DNA of 64,000 bases. Origin: Pandoraea bronchicola. Lineage in GTDB: Bacteria > Pseudomonadota > Gammaproteobacteria > Burkholderiales > Burkholderiaceae. Shown piece by piece: positions 9,747-18,188 of this stretch. A model generated the notes under the pieces. The model saw nothing but the letters and a program-made list of their open reading frames with translations, did not search any database and was not told where the DNA came from. Location: the NCBI RefSeq assembly GCF_902459805.1, contig NZ_CABPST010000013.1:62001-126000 (forward strand), read 5' to 3'. Position 1 is the first letter of the stretch. Every line of letters begins with the position of its first letter. A program made the translations under genes and the position numbers.

Positions 9747-9979
9747 CGTGCGCAGCAACCGGCAGCGTAGCTAGCGGTAAAAGGAGAAATGAGGGCAACG
9801 GGGCGGGACATGTAGCCGCTGCGATGGTAGCCGATCCGTAATGTCGGGATCACAACTTTTAACGGTGTGTGCGCACGACGTAGCGAAAAGTGTCGCTGAC
9901 GTACCGCGGACACGCTGCTACTATCGTGCCTGCCATCGAACGTATCCGGCACCGCCGGGCGACAGGAATACGATAAGTC

Positions 9980-10810
9980 ATGACCTGCGACACCGATCTG
10001 AAAGCAGCACCGGACACTGCCGTGCGCGATCGCTTCGAGCCGAGCATCTCGCTGTTCGGATTGAATATTGCAGCCGTACCGTTCGACACGGCAGTCGACG
10101 TGCTCGCAAAGGCTGCTGCACAACGCGACGGACGGGCGCGCATCGTGGTGACACCGAACGTCGATCACATCGTGCGGCTCGATACGCAGCCCGAGTTCAA
10201 GCAGCAATACCGTAAGGCCGACTACCTGTTCGCCGACGGTATGCCCATCATCTGGGCGAGCCGTCTCTTCGGCATGCCGTTGCCGGGGCGCGTGACCGGG
10301 GCCGATCTGCTGCCCGCGCTGTGCGACAGGGCACGTGCATCGGGACGCCGTGCGATTTTCGTCGGCGGGCGGCCGGGGCAGGAGGCGCAGTTGACTGAAG
10401 GGCTTTCGCGACGCTTCCCGGGACTCGACTTCACGGTGATGATCCCCTCGATGACATTCGATCCGACCGGACCGGAAGGGCAGGAGATCGCACAACGCGT
10501 TCGTGCGGCCGCGCCTGACCTCATCTTCGTGTGCCTTGGCATGCCGAAGCAGGAGCGTTGGGCGATGGCTTACGCGGGCACGATGCCGGGCGGTGTGATG
10601 TTGTGCGTTGGCGCGGCCATCGAATTCGCGGCCGGCATGCAGAAGCGTGCGCCCGCCTGGATGCAGCGCACGGGCTTCGAGTGGGTCTTCCGCATCATGC
10701 AGGACCCAGGCCGGATGTGGCGGCGCTATCTTGTCGACGATCGCCGCTTCATCGGCATCTGCTGGCGGCAGTGGCGCACCTTCGCCCGCGAGGGACGTCC
10801 GTCTGCGTGA
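9980..10810 (+). CDS. WecB/TagA/CpsF-family glycosyltransferase (GT26)
   Basis: 276 residues. Hallmarks of the family are VVTPNVDHIVRL, ADGMPIIWASRLFG, VTGADLLPALC, FVGGRPGQ, and PDLIFVCLGMPKQERW near the C-terminus. GT26 enzymes add ManNAcA, ManNAc, glucose or similar sugars to a lipid-linked acceptor at the cytoplasmic face of the membrane. The last 40 residues, rich in Trp, Arg and aromatic residues (GFEWVFRIMQDPGRMWRRYL), are the appendage that mediates membrane attachment in TagA. It is probably the second or a later glycosyltransferase of the repeat unit; the first step belongs to the phosphotransferase encoded convergently at 10855-12270. Confidence 0.9.
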   Translation: MTCDTDLKAAPDTAVRDRFEPSISLFGLNIAAVPFDTAVDVLAKAAAQRDGRARIVVTPNVDHIVRLDTQPEFKQQYRKADYLFADGMPIIWASRLFGMPLPGRVTGADLLPALCDRARASGRRAIFVGGRPGQEAQLTEGLSRRFPGLDFTVMIPSMTFDPTGPEGQEIAQRVRAAAPDLIFVCLGMPKQERWAMAYAGTMPGGVMLCVGAAIEFAAGMQKRAPAWMQRTGFEWVFRIMQDPGRMWRRYLVDDRRFIGICWRQWRTFAREGRPSA

Positions 10811-10854
10811 TGTCTCCATGAAGGACGCCTCGCGCGAGCGGTAAGTTATGCCGC

Positions 10855-12270
10855 TCAGATGGCGTTGCGTCCCGTCACCATCACGGGAATCGTCTTGAGC
10901 AGGATCTTGATGTCGAGCCACAGCGACCAGTGGGTGATGTAGTAACGGTCGTACTCCACACGCATGCGCATCTTGTCGGGCGTGTCAGTCTCTCCGCGCA
11001 GGCCATTGATCTGCGCCCATCCCGTGATGCCCGGTTTGACACTATGACGCAGCATGTAGCCGGGGATGACCCGCCGGTACATTTCGTTGTGCTCTTCAGC
11101 ATGCGGACGGGGACCGACGAGGCTCATCGATCCGCTTAGTACATCGAACAATTGGGGCAGCTCATCGAGCGATGTGCGGCGCAGATGCTTGCCGAGCGGC
11201 GTAATACGGCTGTCGCCTGCGTGGGCCTGACGCAATCCGCCCGTCGCGGCGGCGGCAGCATCGTCAGGCTGCTCGACACGCATCGAGCGGAATTTGCGCA
11301 CGATGATCGGTTCGCCACGTTCGCCGTAGCGACGTTGACGGAAGAGAATCGGGCCAGGCGAATCGAGTCGCACGGCGATGGCAATCGCGATCATCACCGG
11401 ACTCAGCAACAACAGGAGCACTGTCGCGCCCACAAGGTCGATGGCGCGCTTGATCATGCGCAGCAGGCCCTGCACGGTGACGTCGTGCAGCGCAAGCAGC
11501 GGAACCCCCGCCAGGTCCGTGCTGGTCATCGGCAGGTCGCCCGGGAAGCGGAATTCGGGCAGCAGGTAGATGGCGGCCGTCGAATCGTACAAACGGTTGA
11601 CGATGTCGCTGGTGAGTTCCTTGTTGTCCTGTTGTCCGATGGCGATGAAGACGATCTCGTAATCGTTGGCCTGGATGCGTGCCGCTGCGTCTGCGTAACG
11701 GCCGAGGTAGGGCGGTAGCACTTCGCCGTCTTCCGGCGTGACCGGCGTGTCGTTGTAGTAGCCCGAGACCTGGATGCCGAGAATCGGCGAGCGGCGCAGC
11801 CGCATATGCAGTCTGCGCGCCTCCGGTCCGAGACCGAAGAACGCGGCGCGTCGCTGATTGCCGGGAGCGTTGTTGATGCTGTGTGCCATGCCGCGCAGGA
11901 CGGCCAGGCCGATCATCTGCATCGGCAACGCCAGCAGCGCCCACTCAGCCACCATCATGCGCACGTGTTCGGTGCGCTCGTACGTCAGAAACAGCAGGAC
12001 AATCGTCGTTAGCAGCAGCCGGCACCAGCGCATGGCGCCGCGTCCGAGCATCCACCCGACATTGCGAGCACTTGCCAGCAGATGGAAACGTGCGAAGACG
12101 ATGAACGCTGCTATGCCCAAAGCGCCGACGAGTGTCAGACCGAGGGGAGTGTAGGGGTTTTGTCCGTTGAGCTGAAGGACGGTGAAGAACGCGCTCGCGT
12201 TGAGCACGGCGCTGAAGCCGCCGACCATCGCCATGAAAAGCCGATGGTGGTAGGTCGTCTGGGTCGACAT
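10855..12270 (-). CDS. Undecaprenyl-phosphate glucose phosphotransferase (WcaJ/GumD-type PHPT)
   Basis: 471 residues from the ATG at 12270; the frame continues upstream to 12441 but adds a basic tail without hydrophobic character. Four to five N-terminal membrane segments (about 1-130), a CoA-binding-like Rossmann region (about 140-270), a further hydrophobic hairpin after KRAIDLVGA, and the C-terminal catalytic domain with KFRSMRVEQPDD, RRTSLDELPQLFDVLSGSMSLVGPRP and VKPGITGWAQINGLRGET. This is the full polyisoprenyl-phosphate hexose-1-phosphate transferase plan. It transfers glucose-1-phosphate (or another hexose-1-P) from UDP-sugar to undecaprenyl phosphate, the committed first step of repeat-unit assembly. 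Confidence 0.93.
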   Translation of the reverse strand: MSTQTTYHHRLFMAMVGGFSAVLNASAFFTVLQLNGQNPYTPLGLTLVGALGIAAFIVFARFHLLASARNVGWMLGRGAMRWCRLLLTTIVLLFLTYERTEHVRMMVAEWALLALPMQMIGLAVLRGMAHSINNAPGNQRRAAFFGLGPEARRLHMRLRRSPILGIQVSGYYNDTPVTPEDGEVLPPYLGRYADAAARIQANDYEIVFIAIGQQDNKELTSDIVNRLYDSTAAIYLLPEFRFPGDLPMTSTDLAGVPLLALHDVTVQGLLRMIKRAIDLVGATVLLLLLSPVMIAIAIAVRLDSPGPILFRQRRYGERGEPIIVRKFRSMRVEQPDDAAAAATGGLRQAHAGDSRITPLGKHLRRTSLDELPQLFDVLSGSMSLVGPRPHAEEHNEMYRRVIPGYMLRHSVKPGITGWAQINGLRGETDTPDKMRMRVEYDRYYITHWSLWLDIKILLKTIPVMVTGRNAI

Positions 12271-12452
12271 GACGGAATTCGAAGGGTAGCGGTAACTGAC
12301 GGTCTCGACAAAGTTCCGGAACGGCGAGAGCCCTCCGATGGTCGCGCGTATCTTATCAGGCCAAATTCGCTTTGCGTATGAACGCGCAGGCCGGCGATTG
12401 TCGCCCTTCTCCGTCCCCCCGACGTCCCCCCGGACCCGCATTGTCTGCCCAG

Positions 12453-12491
12453 AAAATAAAAACGCCCGCCGGGGAAAAGCCGGCGGGCGTT
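12453..12491 (-). terminator. Rho-independent terminator for the glycine-zipper lipoprotein gene
   Basis: A 12-bp perfect stem (12461-12472 with 12480-12491, GC-rich cgcccgccgg core) has a 7-nt loop. On the minus strand it is followed by a T-rich run (tttttattttc). It lies 20 bp after the stop of the gene at 12511-13026 and before the phosphotransferase start. Confidence 0.85.
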
Positions 12492-12510
12492 CGTTTGCTT
12501 TCGGTCTCGA

Positions 12511-13026
12511 TCAGTACGGATACACCGTATCGTTCGCGACGGCAGCGCGCTGGCCTTGCTGAACACGCAGCGGCGGCGCTTGCGTGACCGTCGCGACGCG
12601 CCCGTCATCCAGACGCACCGTGATGCGGTATAGCACGTTCGGTTGGCCCATGCCGTTCTCGATGCGGTTGCCCGCGATGGCACCGATCACGGCACCGCCG
12701 ATGGTGGTGGCAGTGCGTCCGCGTCCGCCGCCCATCGTGTTGCCGAGCAGGCCGCCGGCTGCGCCGCCGAGCACCGTCCCGAGAATGTTCGGACTGTTAT
12801 TGGCGCCGTTCATTTGTTCAATCGATTCGACACGGCCGTAGAGCGCACCCGGAATCTGCTGCTGTTGTTGGGGCGGTTGCTGGTAACCCTGCTGATACCC
12901 CGGCTGTTGATAGCCTTGCTGGTAGCCCGGTTGCTGATACCCATACTGCGGGCCCGGTGCAACGCAGCCAGCCAACATAACGGCGGCCAGTGCCGCGCTG
13001 ATTCCCGTAAGTGCTTTGATGTTCAT
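12511..13026 (-). CDS. Glycine-zipper 2TM-domain outer-membrane lipoprotein
   Basis: 171 residues from the ATG at 13026. The signal peptide ends in the lipobox MLAGC. A low-complexity linker follows, built of repeated YQQPGYQQG units and poly-Gln (about residues 27-60), then a glycine-zipper segment GTVLGGAAGGLLGNTMGGGRGRTATTIGGAVIGAIAGNRIE (about 85-125) of the SlyB/Rick_17kDa type, and a C-terminal beta part (YRITVRLDDGRVATVTQ). Such proteins sit in the outer membrane and contribute to envelope integrity. It has its own terminator and looks monocistronic. The Gln/Tyr/Pro repeat linker varies in length in such genes through replication slippage. Confidence 0.85.
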   Translation of the reverse strand: MNIKALTGISAALAAVMLAGCVAPGPQYGYQQPGYQQGYQQPGYQQGYQQPPQQQQQIPGALYGRVESIEQMNGANNSPNILGTVLGGAAGGLLGNTMGGGRGRTATTIGGAVIGAIAGNRIENGMGQPNVLYRITVRLDDGRVATVTQAPPLRVQQGQRAAVANDTVYPY

Positions 13027-13476
13027 TTTGGTTCGTCCTCGTGAGCGTGAGGTGAATGCGCCGTCACCGCTTCGGGTGATGTTACGCACAATGTGACGCA
13101 TCTATTGCGACCACGACGCGGAATGTAGGGTTCCGCAGACCTTTGTGCTGTAAGAAAAGGTAAGCGTTTGTAATGGCGCACACGCTGCTAAGGCGCAGGT
13201 TTGCGGCCGATCAACCCGTTTCGAAGCGATCCTCGATGATATTCCCATCGGGTGAGACATGGGGCCATGCTCTGTAAATGCTTAATCGAAGGGTGGAATT
13301 CCCCATATTTTTGTGTTCTGTTGCGATTTGTTGCCGATAAATTTCAGAAGTGCACCATGTGGCGCGAGAATCTTCTAAGCATATAACCAGAAAGCACTTG
13401 GATGCCTCGGTACCAAGCGGTAACATCGCGAGCTTTGGCGCTGGTTGGCCTGTCACCGTTTCCTCTGTTCTGCATC
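13027..13476. other. Intergenic region without a convincing gene (450 bp)
   Basis: It holds the divergent promoter regions of the lipoprotein (leftward) and the MFS transporter (rightward). The stretch about 13,250-13,400 is clearly more AT-rich than its surroundings. Short open frames here have no start signal or recognisable protein character. Confidence 0.6.
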
Positions 13477-14964
13477 ATGTCCGTTGACGTCTCCTTGTCT
13501 TCTGCCGCGTCTGCGCACGCGAATCCTGCGGCATCGTCCGCTTCCCATGCCAAAGGCTCCGCCAGCCCCGCAGTGATCCGCTCGGCTGCCGATGTCGCGC
13601 AACTCGTCAACGAGGGCGGCGCCCGCGTATCGAATGCGCGCTGGATCGTGGCCATCGCGCTCGGCGGTGTCTTCCTCGACGCCTACGACCTTGGCGCGCT
13701 TGCCTTCGGCCTGAAAGACGTGACCCGCGAATTCCACCTCACGCCGGCGGGGACGGGCATGGTAGCGTCCGCCATCACGTTCGGCGCCATCGTGGGGGCG
13801 TTCCTTGGCGGTTACTTTACCGACCGCATCGGCCGCTATCGCGTGTTCATGGCCGACATGCTGTGCTTTGTGATCGCCGCCATCGCCTGTGCGTTCGCAC
13901 CTAACGAGTACGTGCTCGCCGGAGCGCGGTTCGTGATGGGATTGGGGGTCGGCATCGATTTGCCCGTGGCGATGGCCTTCCTCGCCGAATTCTCGAAGCT
14001 CAAGGGGCGAGGCAACAAGGCGGCGCGCGTCGCGATGTGGTGTCCAACCTGGTACGCGGCGATCTGTGCGTCGTACCTGCTCGTGTTGTTGTGCTATTCG
14101 GTCCTGCCGTCGTCGCACAGCGCGCTGTTGTGGCGCATCATTCTCGGCTTCGGCGCGATTCCTGCGCTGGCGATCATTGCCGTGCGCAGCCGCTACATGA
14201 GCGAATCGCCGGTGTGGGCTGCGAATCAGGGCGATCTGGAAGGCGCCGCGAAGATTCTGAAGCGCTCCTACGGTATCGACGCCGTCGTGGCGGCCGACGC
14301 CGAACGCGCAGCGCCGAAGCGTCCGGCGGCGTGGAGCAACTACGGTGCGCTGCTCAAAGGGGTCTATCTTCGTCGCACGACGCTCGCGACCATCATCGCC
14401 GTGGCATCGTCGTTTGCTTACAACGCGGTGGCGTTCGGGCTGCCCGTGATCATCGCGAGCTTCCTCGCGCAATCGATGCTCACCACGATTCTGATGTCGC
14501 TCGCGCTGAACCTGCTGTTCGCGTTTACCGGTGGCCTGCTGGGCGTGCGTCTGGTGCCGAAGGTCGGCGCGTGGAAGCTGACGGTGCTCGGCTATGCGTT
14601 TCAGTTGACCGCGCTCGTCGGCCTTGCGCTCGTCGGCAAGCCGGACGGTGCCGTGCAGGTCGCGTGGGCGCTGGGCTTCCTCGCGTTGTTCCTGCTCGGT
14701 CAGGGCTTCGGCCCTGGGGCACATTCGATGACTTTTGCATCGCTGAGCTACCCGACGTCGCTGCGCGGTGTGGGCGTGGGCTTCAACCAGACGCTCATGC
14801 GCGCCAGCTCGACCGTCTCGCTGTTCCTGTTCCCGGTGCTCGCGGCCGCGCTCGCGACGAAGGTGTTCTGGGTGATCGCCATCGCTCCGGCTATTGGTTT
14901 GCTGGCGTTGCTGGCGATCCGCTGGGAACCGTCGAATTACGACGTCGACGCCGAAGACTTCTGA
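13477..14964 (+). CDS. MFS transporter (sugar/aromatic-acid porter-like)
   Basis: 495 residues from the ATG at 13477; an upstream in-frame ATG at 13402 would add 25 residues. After a Ser/Ala-rich cytoplasmic N-terminus come about 12 membrane segments. The loop between segments 2 and 3 has GGYFTDRIGRYRVF, the MFS signature. LDAYDLGALAFGL resembles the substrate-pathway motif of the metabolite:H+ symporter and benzoate-transporter groups, and ARFVMGLGVGIDLPVA is the family-typical fourth segment. A conserved RGxGVGFNQTLMR stretch lies in the C-half. It probably imports an organic acid or related metabolite with protons. The substrate is not determinable and no catabolic genes are adjacent. Confidence 0.85.
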   Translation: MSVDVSLSSAASAHANPAASSASHAKGSASPAVIRSAADVAQLVNEGGARVSNARWIVAIALGGVFLDAYDLGALAFGLKDVTREFHLTPAGTGMVASAITFGAIVGAFLGGYFTDRIGRYRVFMADMLCFVIAAIACAFAPNEYVLAGARFVMGLGVGIDLPVAMAFLAEFSKLKGRGNKAARVAMWCPTWYAAICASYLLVLLCYSVLPSSHSALLWRIILGFGAIPALAIIAVRSRYMSESPVWAANQGDLEGAAKILKRSYGIDAVVAADAERAAPKRPAAWSNYGALLKGVYLRRTTLATIIAVASSFAYNAVAFGLPVIIASFLAQSMLTTILMSLALNLLFAFTGGLLGVRLVPKVGAWKLTVLGYAFQLTALVGLALVGKPDGAVQVAWALGFLALFLLGQGFGPGAHSMTFASLSYPTSLRGVGVGFNQTLMRASSTVSLFLFPVLAAALATKVFWVIAIAPAIGLLALLAIRWEPSNYDVDAEDF

Positions 14965-15073
14965 GATTCGCCCGCCTGCCGGCGGACAAGTGGCGGCGCC
15001 GCAACGGCGCTCGCCACCCTCCTGCGGTGACCGCCCTGGCGCCGCGTGCCCGGTGAATTGAGCGTCTGAAGAC

Positions 15074-15889
15074 TCAGCGCATCACGGGCGAAAAAATGCG
15101 TTCGCGCTTCATGAAAGGGTCGATGTCGCCGGCCAGATTGCGCTGGCGTGTACATACCCGCTTCCCGTTCATTTCGATGCATTCCGTGGTGCCAAGCGGA
15201 TTGCCGCCTTCGCGCGTGGCTTGGGGGCCGCTCACGGACGCCTGACCTGACCCGAACTCGCGCTCGAAGGCGCGTTGGGCAACGTTGCCCTGAGCCGGCG
15301 GCTTATCGTGCGGCGTGGCCCGTTGCGATTGGTTAGTGACCGCGCGTTCGGCGCTTGCCACCGGTGACGAGGCTTTCGACGCCGGTGGCGCGCCAGCTTC
15401 CCGTGCAATATCGGCGCGCCAGTCAAGGGCCGGGGCGCTCAACGCAGGAGCAGGCGATACCTGCGGCTCGGCCGGTTTTGCGGATGGCGACGTGATTCGC
15501 TGTGGTGGTGCTGGTGTGCGCACGGCGGATGCCGGCTCGCCTTTGCGTGGCGATTCGGCAAGGGAAGGGGGCTGAAGCGCTGAACCCCGTGGCGCGGGCG
15601 GTGTGACGATGGTGACCTGCATAGCCTTGCGTTCGGGCCCGTTCTCGCTGAGGTCGGCGAGCGGCGCCGGCGCGGCAATCCACACCAGCCAATGCAGCGC
15701 AAGCACCGAAATCGCGACCCACCAGACGTAGGGCGGCAGGCGCGTGTCGACGACGCGCGACGATGAGCGTGCGGCTATCGATGACGCATGGCGTGCGAAG
15801 GTTGAGTCAAGCGGGCTAAGGGGCGTGAGAGACAAGGGCTGGCATGGAGGCTGTCGAATACCGGAAGGGGTGTTTGCATTTTGGCACAC
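15074..15889 (-). CDS. Single-pass Pro/Ala-rich membrane protein of unknown function
   Basis: Up to 271 residues from a GTG at 15889; a shorter start is possible. One membrane segment (about residues 53-73, WWVAISVLALHWLVWIAA) is followed by a long Pro/Ala/Ser-rich periplasmic region and a compact C-terminus with two Cys (TECIEMNGKRVCTRQ) that could form a disulfide. The layout, a short cytoplasmic tail, one anchor and a Pro-rich spacer, resembles TonB or envelope-spanning proteins, but no TonB C-terminal motif is visible. I do not recognise a family. It lies between the MFS and CBS genes without close neighbours. Confidence 0.6.
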   Translation of the reverse strand: MCQNANTPSGIRQPPCQPLSLTPLSPLDSTFARHASSIAARSSSRVVDTRLPPYVWWVAISVLALHWLVWIAAPAPLADLSENGPERKAMQVTIVTPPAPRGSALQPPSLAESPRKGEPASAVRTPAPPQRITSPSAKPAEPQVSPAPALSAPALDWRADIAREAGAPPASKASSPVASAERAVTNQSQRATPHDKPPAQGNVAQRAFEREFGSGQASVSGPQATREGGNPLGTTECIEMNGKRVCTRQRNLAGDIDPFMKRERIFSPVMR

Positions 15890-16038
15890 GCCCCTCGATA
15901 GGGCAGACCAGTCCCGGCGCTTTGCGTCATGTCCTCGAAAAAACGGCGCTTCGAATGAAGCGCCGTGCCCCTGATTTCGCTGCCGGTTTTATTGCGATGC
16001 GATGCCCGGTGGCATGTATGGTGGTAGTGAGCGCTAGC

Positions 16039-16515
16039 TTAACTTGGTCGCGGCGGCGTGCGGCCTGCGAGCGCGGCACCCCCGCCCATGATGTAATTCT
16101 CGAGCTGATCGATGGTGAATTGCTGTTCCGTAATGATGTCCTTGACCAGATCGCCGATGGACAGCAGACCGACCAGCTCGCCGTCTTTCATGACAGGCAG
16201 GTGACGAATGCGGTGTTCCGTCATCAACGACATGCACTCTTCGTTGGTCTGATCCGGGCCGACGTAGCGCACGGCAGAGGTCATTACGTCGCGAACCGGC
16301 GTGTTGACCGAGGTGCGGCCCATGAGCGCGACCTTCCGGGCGTAATCGCGCTCGGTGAAGATGCCGACGATCTTGCGATCGTCGTCACTGACCAGCACCG
16401 CGCCAATCCGCGCTTCGGCCATCAGGGTCAAGGCATCGAGGACCGAATCGGACGGGCGCACCTGGTACACCGTGTCGGCCGATTTGGACTTCAGGATCTG
16501 AGCGACTGTTTTCAT
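16039..16515 (-). CDS. Tandem CBS-domain protein
   Basis: 158 residues made almost only of two CBS motifs: the first about residues 8-65 (VYQVRPSDSVLDALTLMAEARIGAVLVSDDDRKIVGIFTERDYARKV), the second about 75-130 (VRDVMTSAVRYVGPDQTNEECMSLMTEHRIRHLPVMKDGELVGLLSIGDLVK). CBS pairs form Bateman modules that bind adenine nucleotides and act as energy sensors. There is no attached enzyme domain, so it is a stand-alone Bateman protein of the kind common in Burkholderiaceae. A Shine-Dalgarno-like aggagg lies just upstream of the ATG. Confidence 0.92.
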   Translation of the reverse strand: MKTVAQILKSKSADTVYQVRPSDSVLDALTLMAEARIGAVLVSDDDRKIVGIFTERDYARKVALMGRTSVNTPVRDVMTSAVRYVGPDQTNEECMSLMTEHRIRHLPVMKDGELVGLLSIGDLVKDIITEQQFTIDQLENYIMGGGAALAGRTPPRPS

Positions 16516-17092
16516 GGTCTTCCTCCTGCGGGCTACGGGTACTTACAGCATAGTAGAGCGCTCGTCGCGCGTCATGCCCGCATTGTCCCCGAGTGAATCG
16601 CACATTGGCAGCTCGGCGCCGGGCGCGTTCGTTGGTGCATTGCGCCACGAATACACGGCAAAAGCCTCCAAAATGGCTTGCCATCGCCATTTTTTTTCCA
16701 CGGGCGACGTAGAAAGGCGTATCCTTGCGGGATCGGCGAAAATTCGCCGATCATCGCCTGACGATCGCGAAATGCTTTATCGGCGCCGCTGACAGCCATG
16801 TCCTGCGAGCCGGATCACGCGGTGTGCCGATGACGCAGACCCCCAGGGTCTTCGCCCTCCCGACACGCACTGCTCGTCATTGTGGCACTGCCGCAATGTG
16901 CCTTGCTCCTTCGAACCATCGCCGCTTTTCGGTGCGCCGTGATGCCATCATGGCCGGTCCACCGGGTAGGCTCCTTTTGGCGTTCGATGTGCACTCCGTC
17001 CAAGACAGGGTGCGGCGAGGGTATTGGCGAACGAACCTTCAGTAACACCGGTGCTGCGCCCTCGCGAGCGGCACCCTCAAGAGGACACGATA
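16516..17092. other. Long intergenic region before IF-1 (577 bp)
   Basis: No reading frame here has protein-like features. It should contain the promoters of the CBS gene (leftward) and of infA (rightward) and has a perfect inverted repeat, listed separately. A ccattttttttcc tract lies at about 16,687-16,699. Confidence 0.5.
16731..16752. repeat. Perfect inverted repeat, 10-bp arms
   Basis: gatcggcgaa (16731-16740), two bases, then ttcgccgatc (16743-16752). No T-run follows on either strand, so it is not a standard terminator. It lies about 340 bp upstream of infA and could be an operator or an mRNA leader hairpin. Confidence 0.55.
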
Positions 17093-17314
17093 TTGGCCAA
17101 GGAAGAACTGATCGAATTCAGCGGACACGTCTCGGATGTGCTGCCGGACAATCGCTTTCGCGTCACGCTCGAAAACGGCGTGGAAGTGATGGCATATGCG
17201 AGCGGCCGCATGCAGAAGAACCGCATCCGCATTCTGGCGGGTGACCGCGTGACGCTGGAAATGTCGCCCTATGACCTGAGCAAGGGCCGCATTAACTACC
17301 GTCACAAGAATTAA
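17093..17314 (+). CDS. infA: Translation initiation factor IF-1 (TTG start)
   Basis: 73 residues, the normal length for IF-1, starting [20 protein letters not shown]. The single S1/OB domain is complete: [51 protein letters not shown]. The start is a TTG at 17093, chosen because it gives exactly the family N-terminus (M-A-K-E) and has a gagga Shine-Dalgarno about 8 bases upstream. An ATG at 17024 in frame would add 23 residues foreign to the family. IF-1 binds the 30S A site with IF-2 and IF-3. It is not in a ribosomal-protein cluster, so it is probably the second infA copy found in many Burkholderiales. Confidence 0.93.
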   Translation: MAKEELIEFSGHVSDVLPDNRFRVTLENGVEVMAYASGRMQKNRIRILAGDRVTLEMSPYDLSKGRINYRHKN

Positions 17315-17769
17315 GTCAGCGAAGACGTCTGGCTTTTGCGCGCAAGTCGTTGCCCGTCACGGGCATAGCCATGACGCGCATAGAAGCGATGCGCGGCGAC
17401 CCGGTGGTCGCTGCTCGTCACTTCGAATTTCTCGCACCCTCGCTCGTTGAACCACGCGTGAGCGGCCGCCATCAGCGCGTGCCCGACGCCCGAGCCTCGC
17501 ACATTCTCCTCCACCACCAACGCAGTAATGCGCCCCAGACGCCCCGCCAGATGAAACATGGTGAGCGCGTGCAATCCCATACATCCCACGATCCGGGCGT
17601 TTTCGTCGACGGCGACGAAGGCCGCGTCGTCGCCATTCGCCGCTGACAGGGCGATGTTCCGGCGAACGATGTCCAGCGGCGTGTCGTAGCCCAGTTGCGC
17701 GAGCAATGCGACGATGCGGCCAGCATCGCTGTCGATGGCGCGGCGAGTGCTGGGTCTCGGTGTGGTCAT
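17311..17769 (-). CDS. GNAT-family N-acetyltransferase
   Basis: 152 residues from the ATG at 17769. The acetyl-CoA motif A is visible as [26 protein letters not shown] (V-x-x-x-x-R-G-x-G-x-G/A), followed by [24 protein letters not shown], the usual final strand-helix of the fold. It would acetylate a small molecule or a protein N-terminus or side chain in the cytoplasm. The start lies one base after the acylphosphatase stop at 17771, so the two genes are coupled. The stop overlaps the end of infA by 4 bp in convergent orientation. Confidence 0.87.
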   Translation of the reverse strand: MTTPRPSTRRAIDSDAGRIVALLAQLGYDTPLDIVRRNIALSAANGDDAAFVAVDENARIVGCMGLHALTMFHLAGRLGRITALVVEENVRGSGVGHALMAAAHAWFNERGCEKFEVTSSDHRVAAHRFYARHGYARDGQRLARKSQTSSLT

Positions 17770-17770
17770 G

Positions 17771-18067
17771 TCAGAGTTGTTCGAAGCGGTCGAAACGGCG
17801 GCCTGTGTATTCCACTTCACTTTCAAATTCCGTCACACGCGCGCCCGGCGGCCCGTGCCGCATCCATTCGAGCATTTTGTCGACCTGATCGGGCGTGCCC
17901 TGCACCGTGGCGAGGATGTCGCCCTCCGGCAGCGCCTGCACCCAGCCGCGCACCCCGATGAGGTGCCCCTCACGCACCGCCGCCTGACGATAGCCGACGC
18001 CCTGGATCTTGCCGCGCAAACGCACAACAACGGTTTCAAGCAAGGAACTGGGCAAGAGTGACTTCAT
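17771..18067 (-). CDS. Acylphosphatase-like protein lacking the catalytic Asn
   Basis: 98 residues. The acylphosphatase fold is recognisable from VVRLRGKIQGVGYRQAAVREGHLIGVRGWVQALPEGDILATVQG and WMRHGPPGARVTEFE. The phosphate-binding loop Arg is present (GVGYR). The second catalytic residue, the Asn of the G-W-V-R-N motif (Asn41 in muscle enzyme), is replaced: here the segment reads GWVQALPEG with Ala at that place. The family hydrolyses acyl phosphates such as 1,3-bisphosphoglycerate or carbamoyl phosphate. This copy may be inactive or altered. It is coupled to the downstream GNAT gene. Confidence 0.85.
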   Translation of the reverse strand: MKSLLPSSLLETVVVRLRGKIQGVGYRQAAVREGHLIGVRGWVQALPEGDILATVQGTPDQVDKMLEWMRHGPPGARVTEFESEVEYTGRRFDRFEQL

Positions 18068-18188
18068 GGCAGCGAGCAGCGGGAGAGCGGAAACGGGAAT
18101 GCGAAAGGCGAGCCTTTGGCGCTGGGCGATTGTAGCGCCATCGCGCGACGGTGGCTCTCGCCCTTGCCCGTGAATGCGCTGTTGCGAC

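Noticed and set aside
7704-9770. 688-codon plus-strand frame
   Set aside because: Antisense to the GMC oxidoreductase, which shows FAD and C-terminal signatures; the plus frame has no domain character.
13211-13456. Small minus-strand frame upstream of the MFS gene
   Set aside because: No ribosome-binding site, no hydrophobic or domain pattern, and it covers the promoter region.
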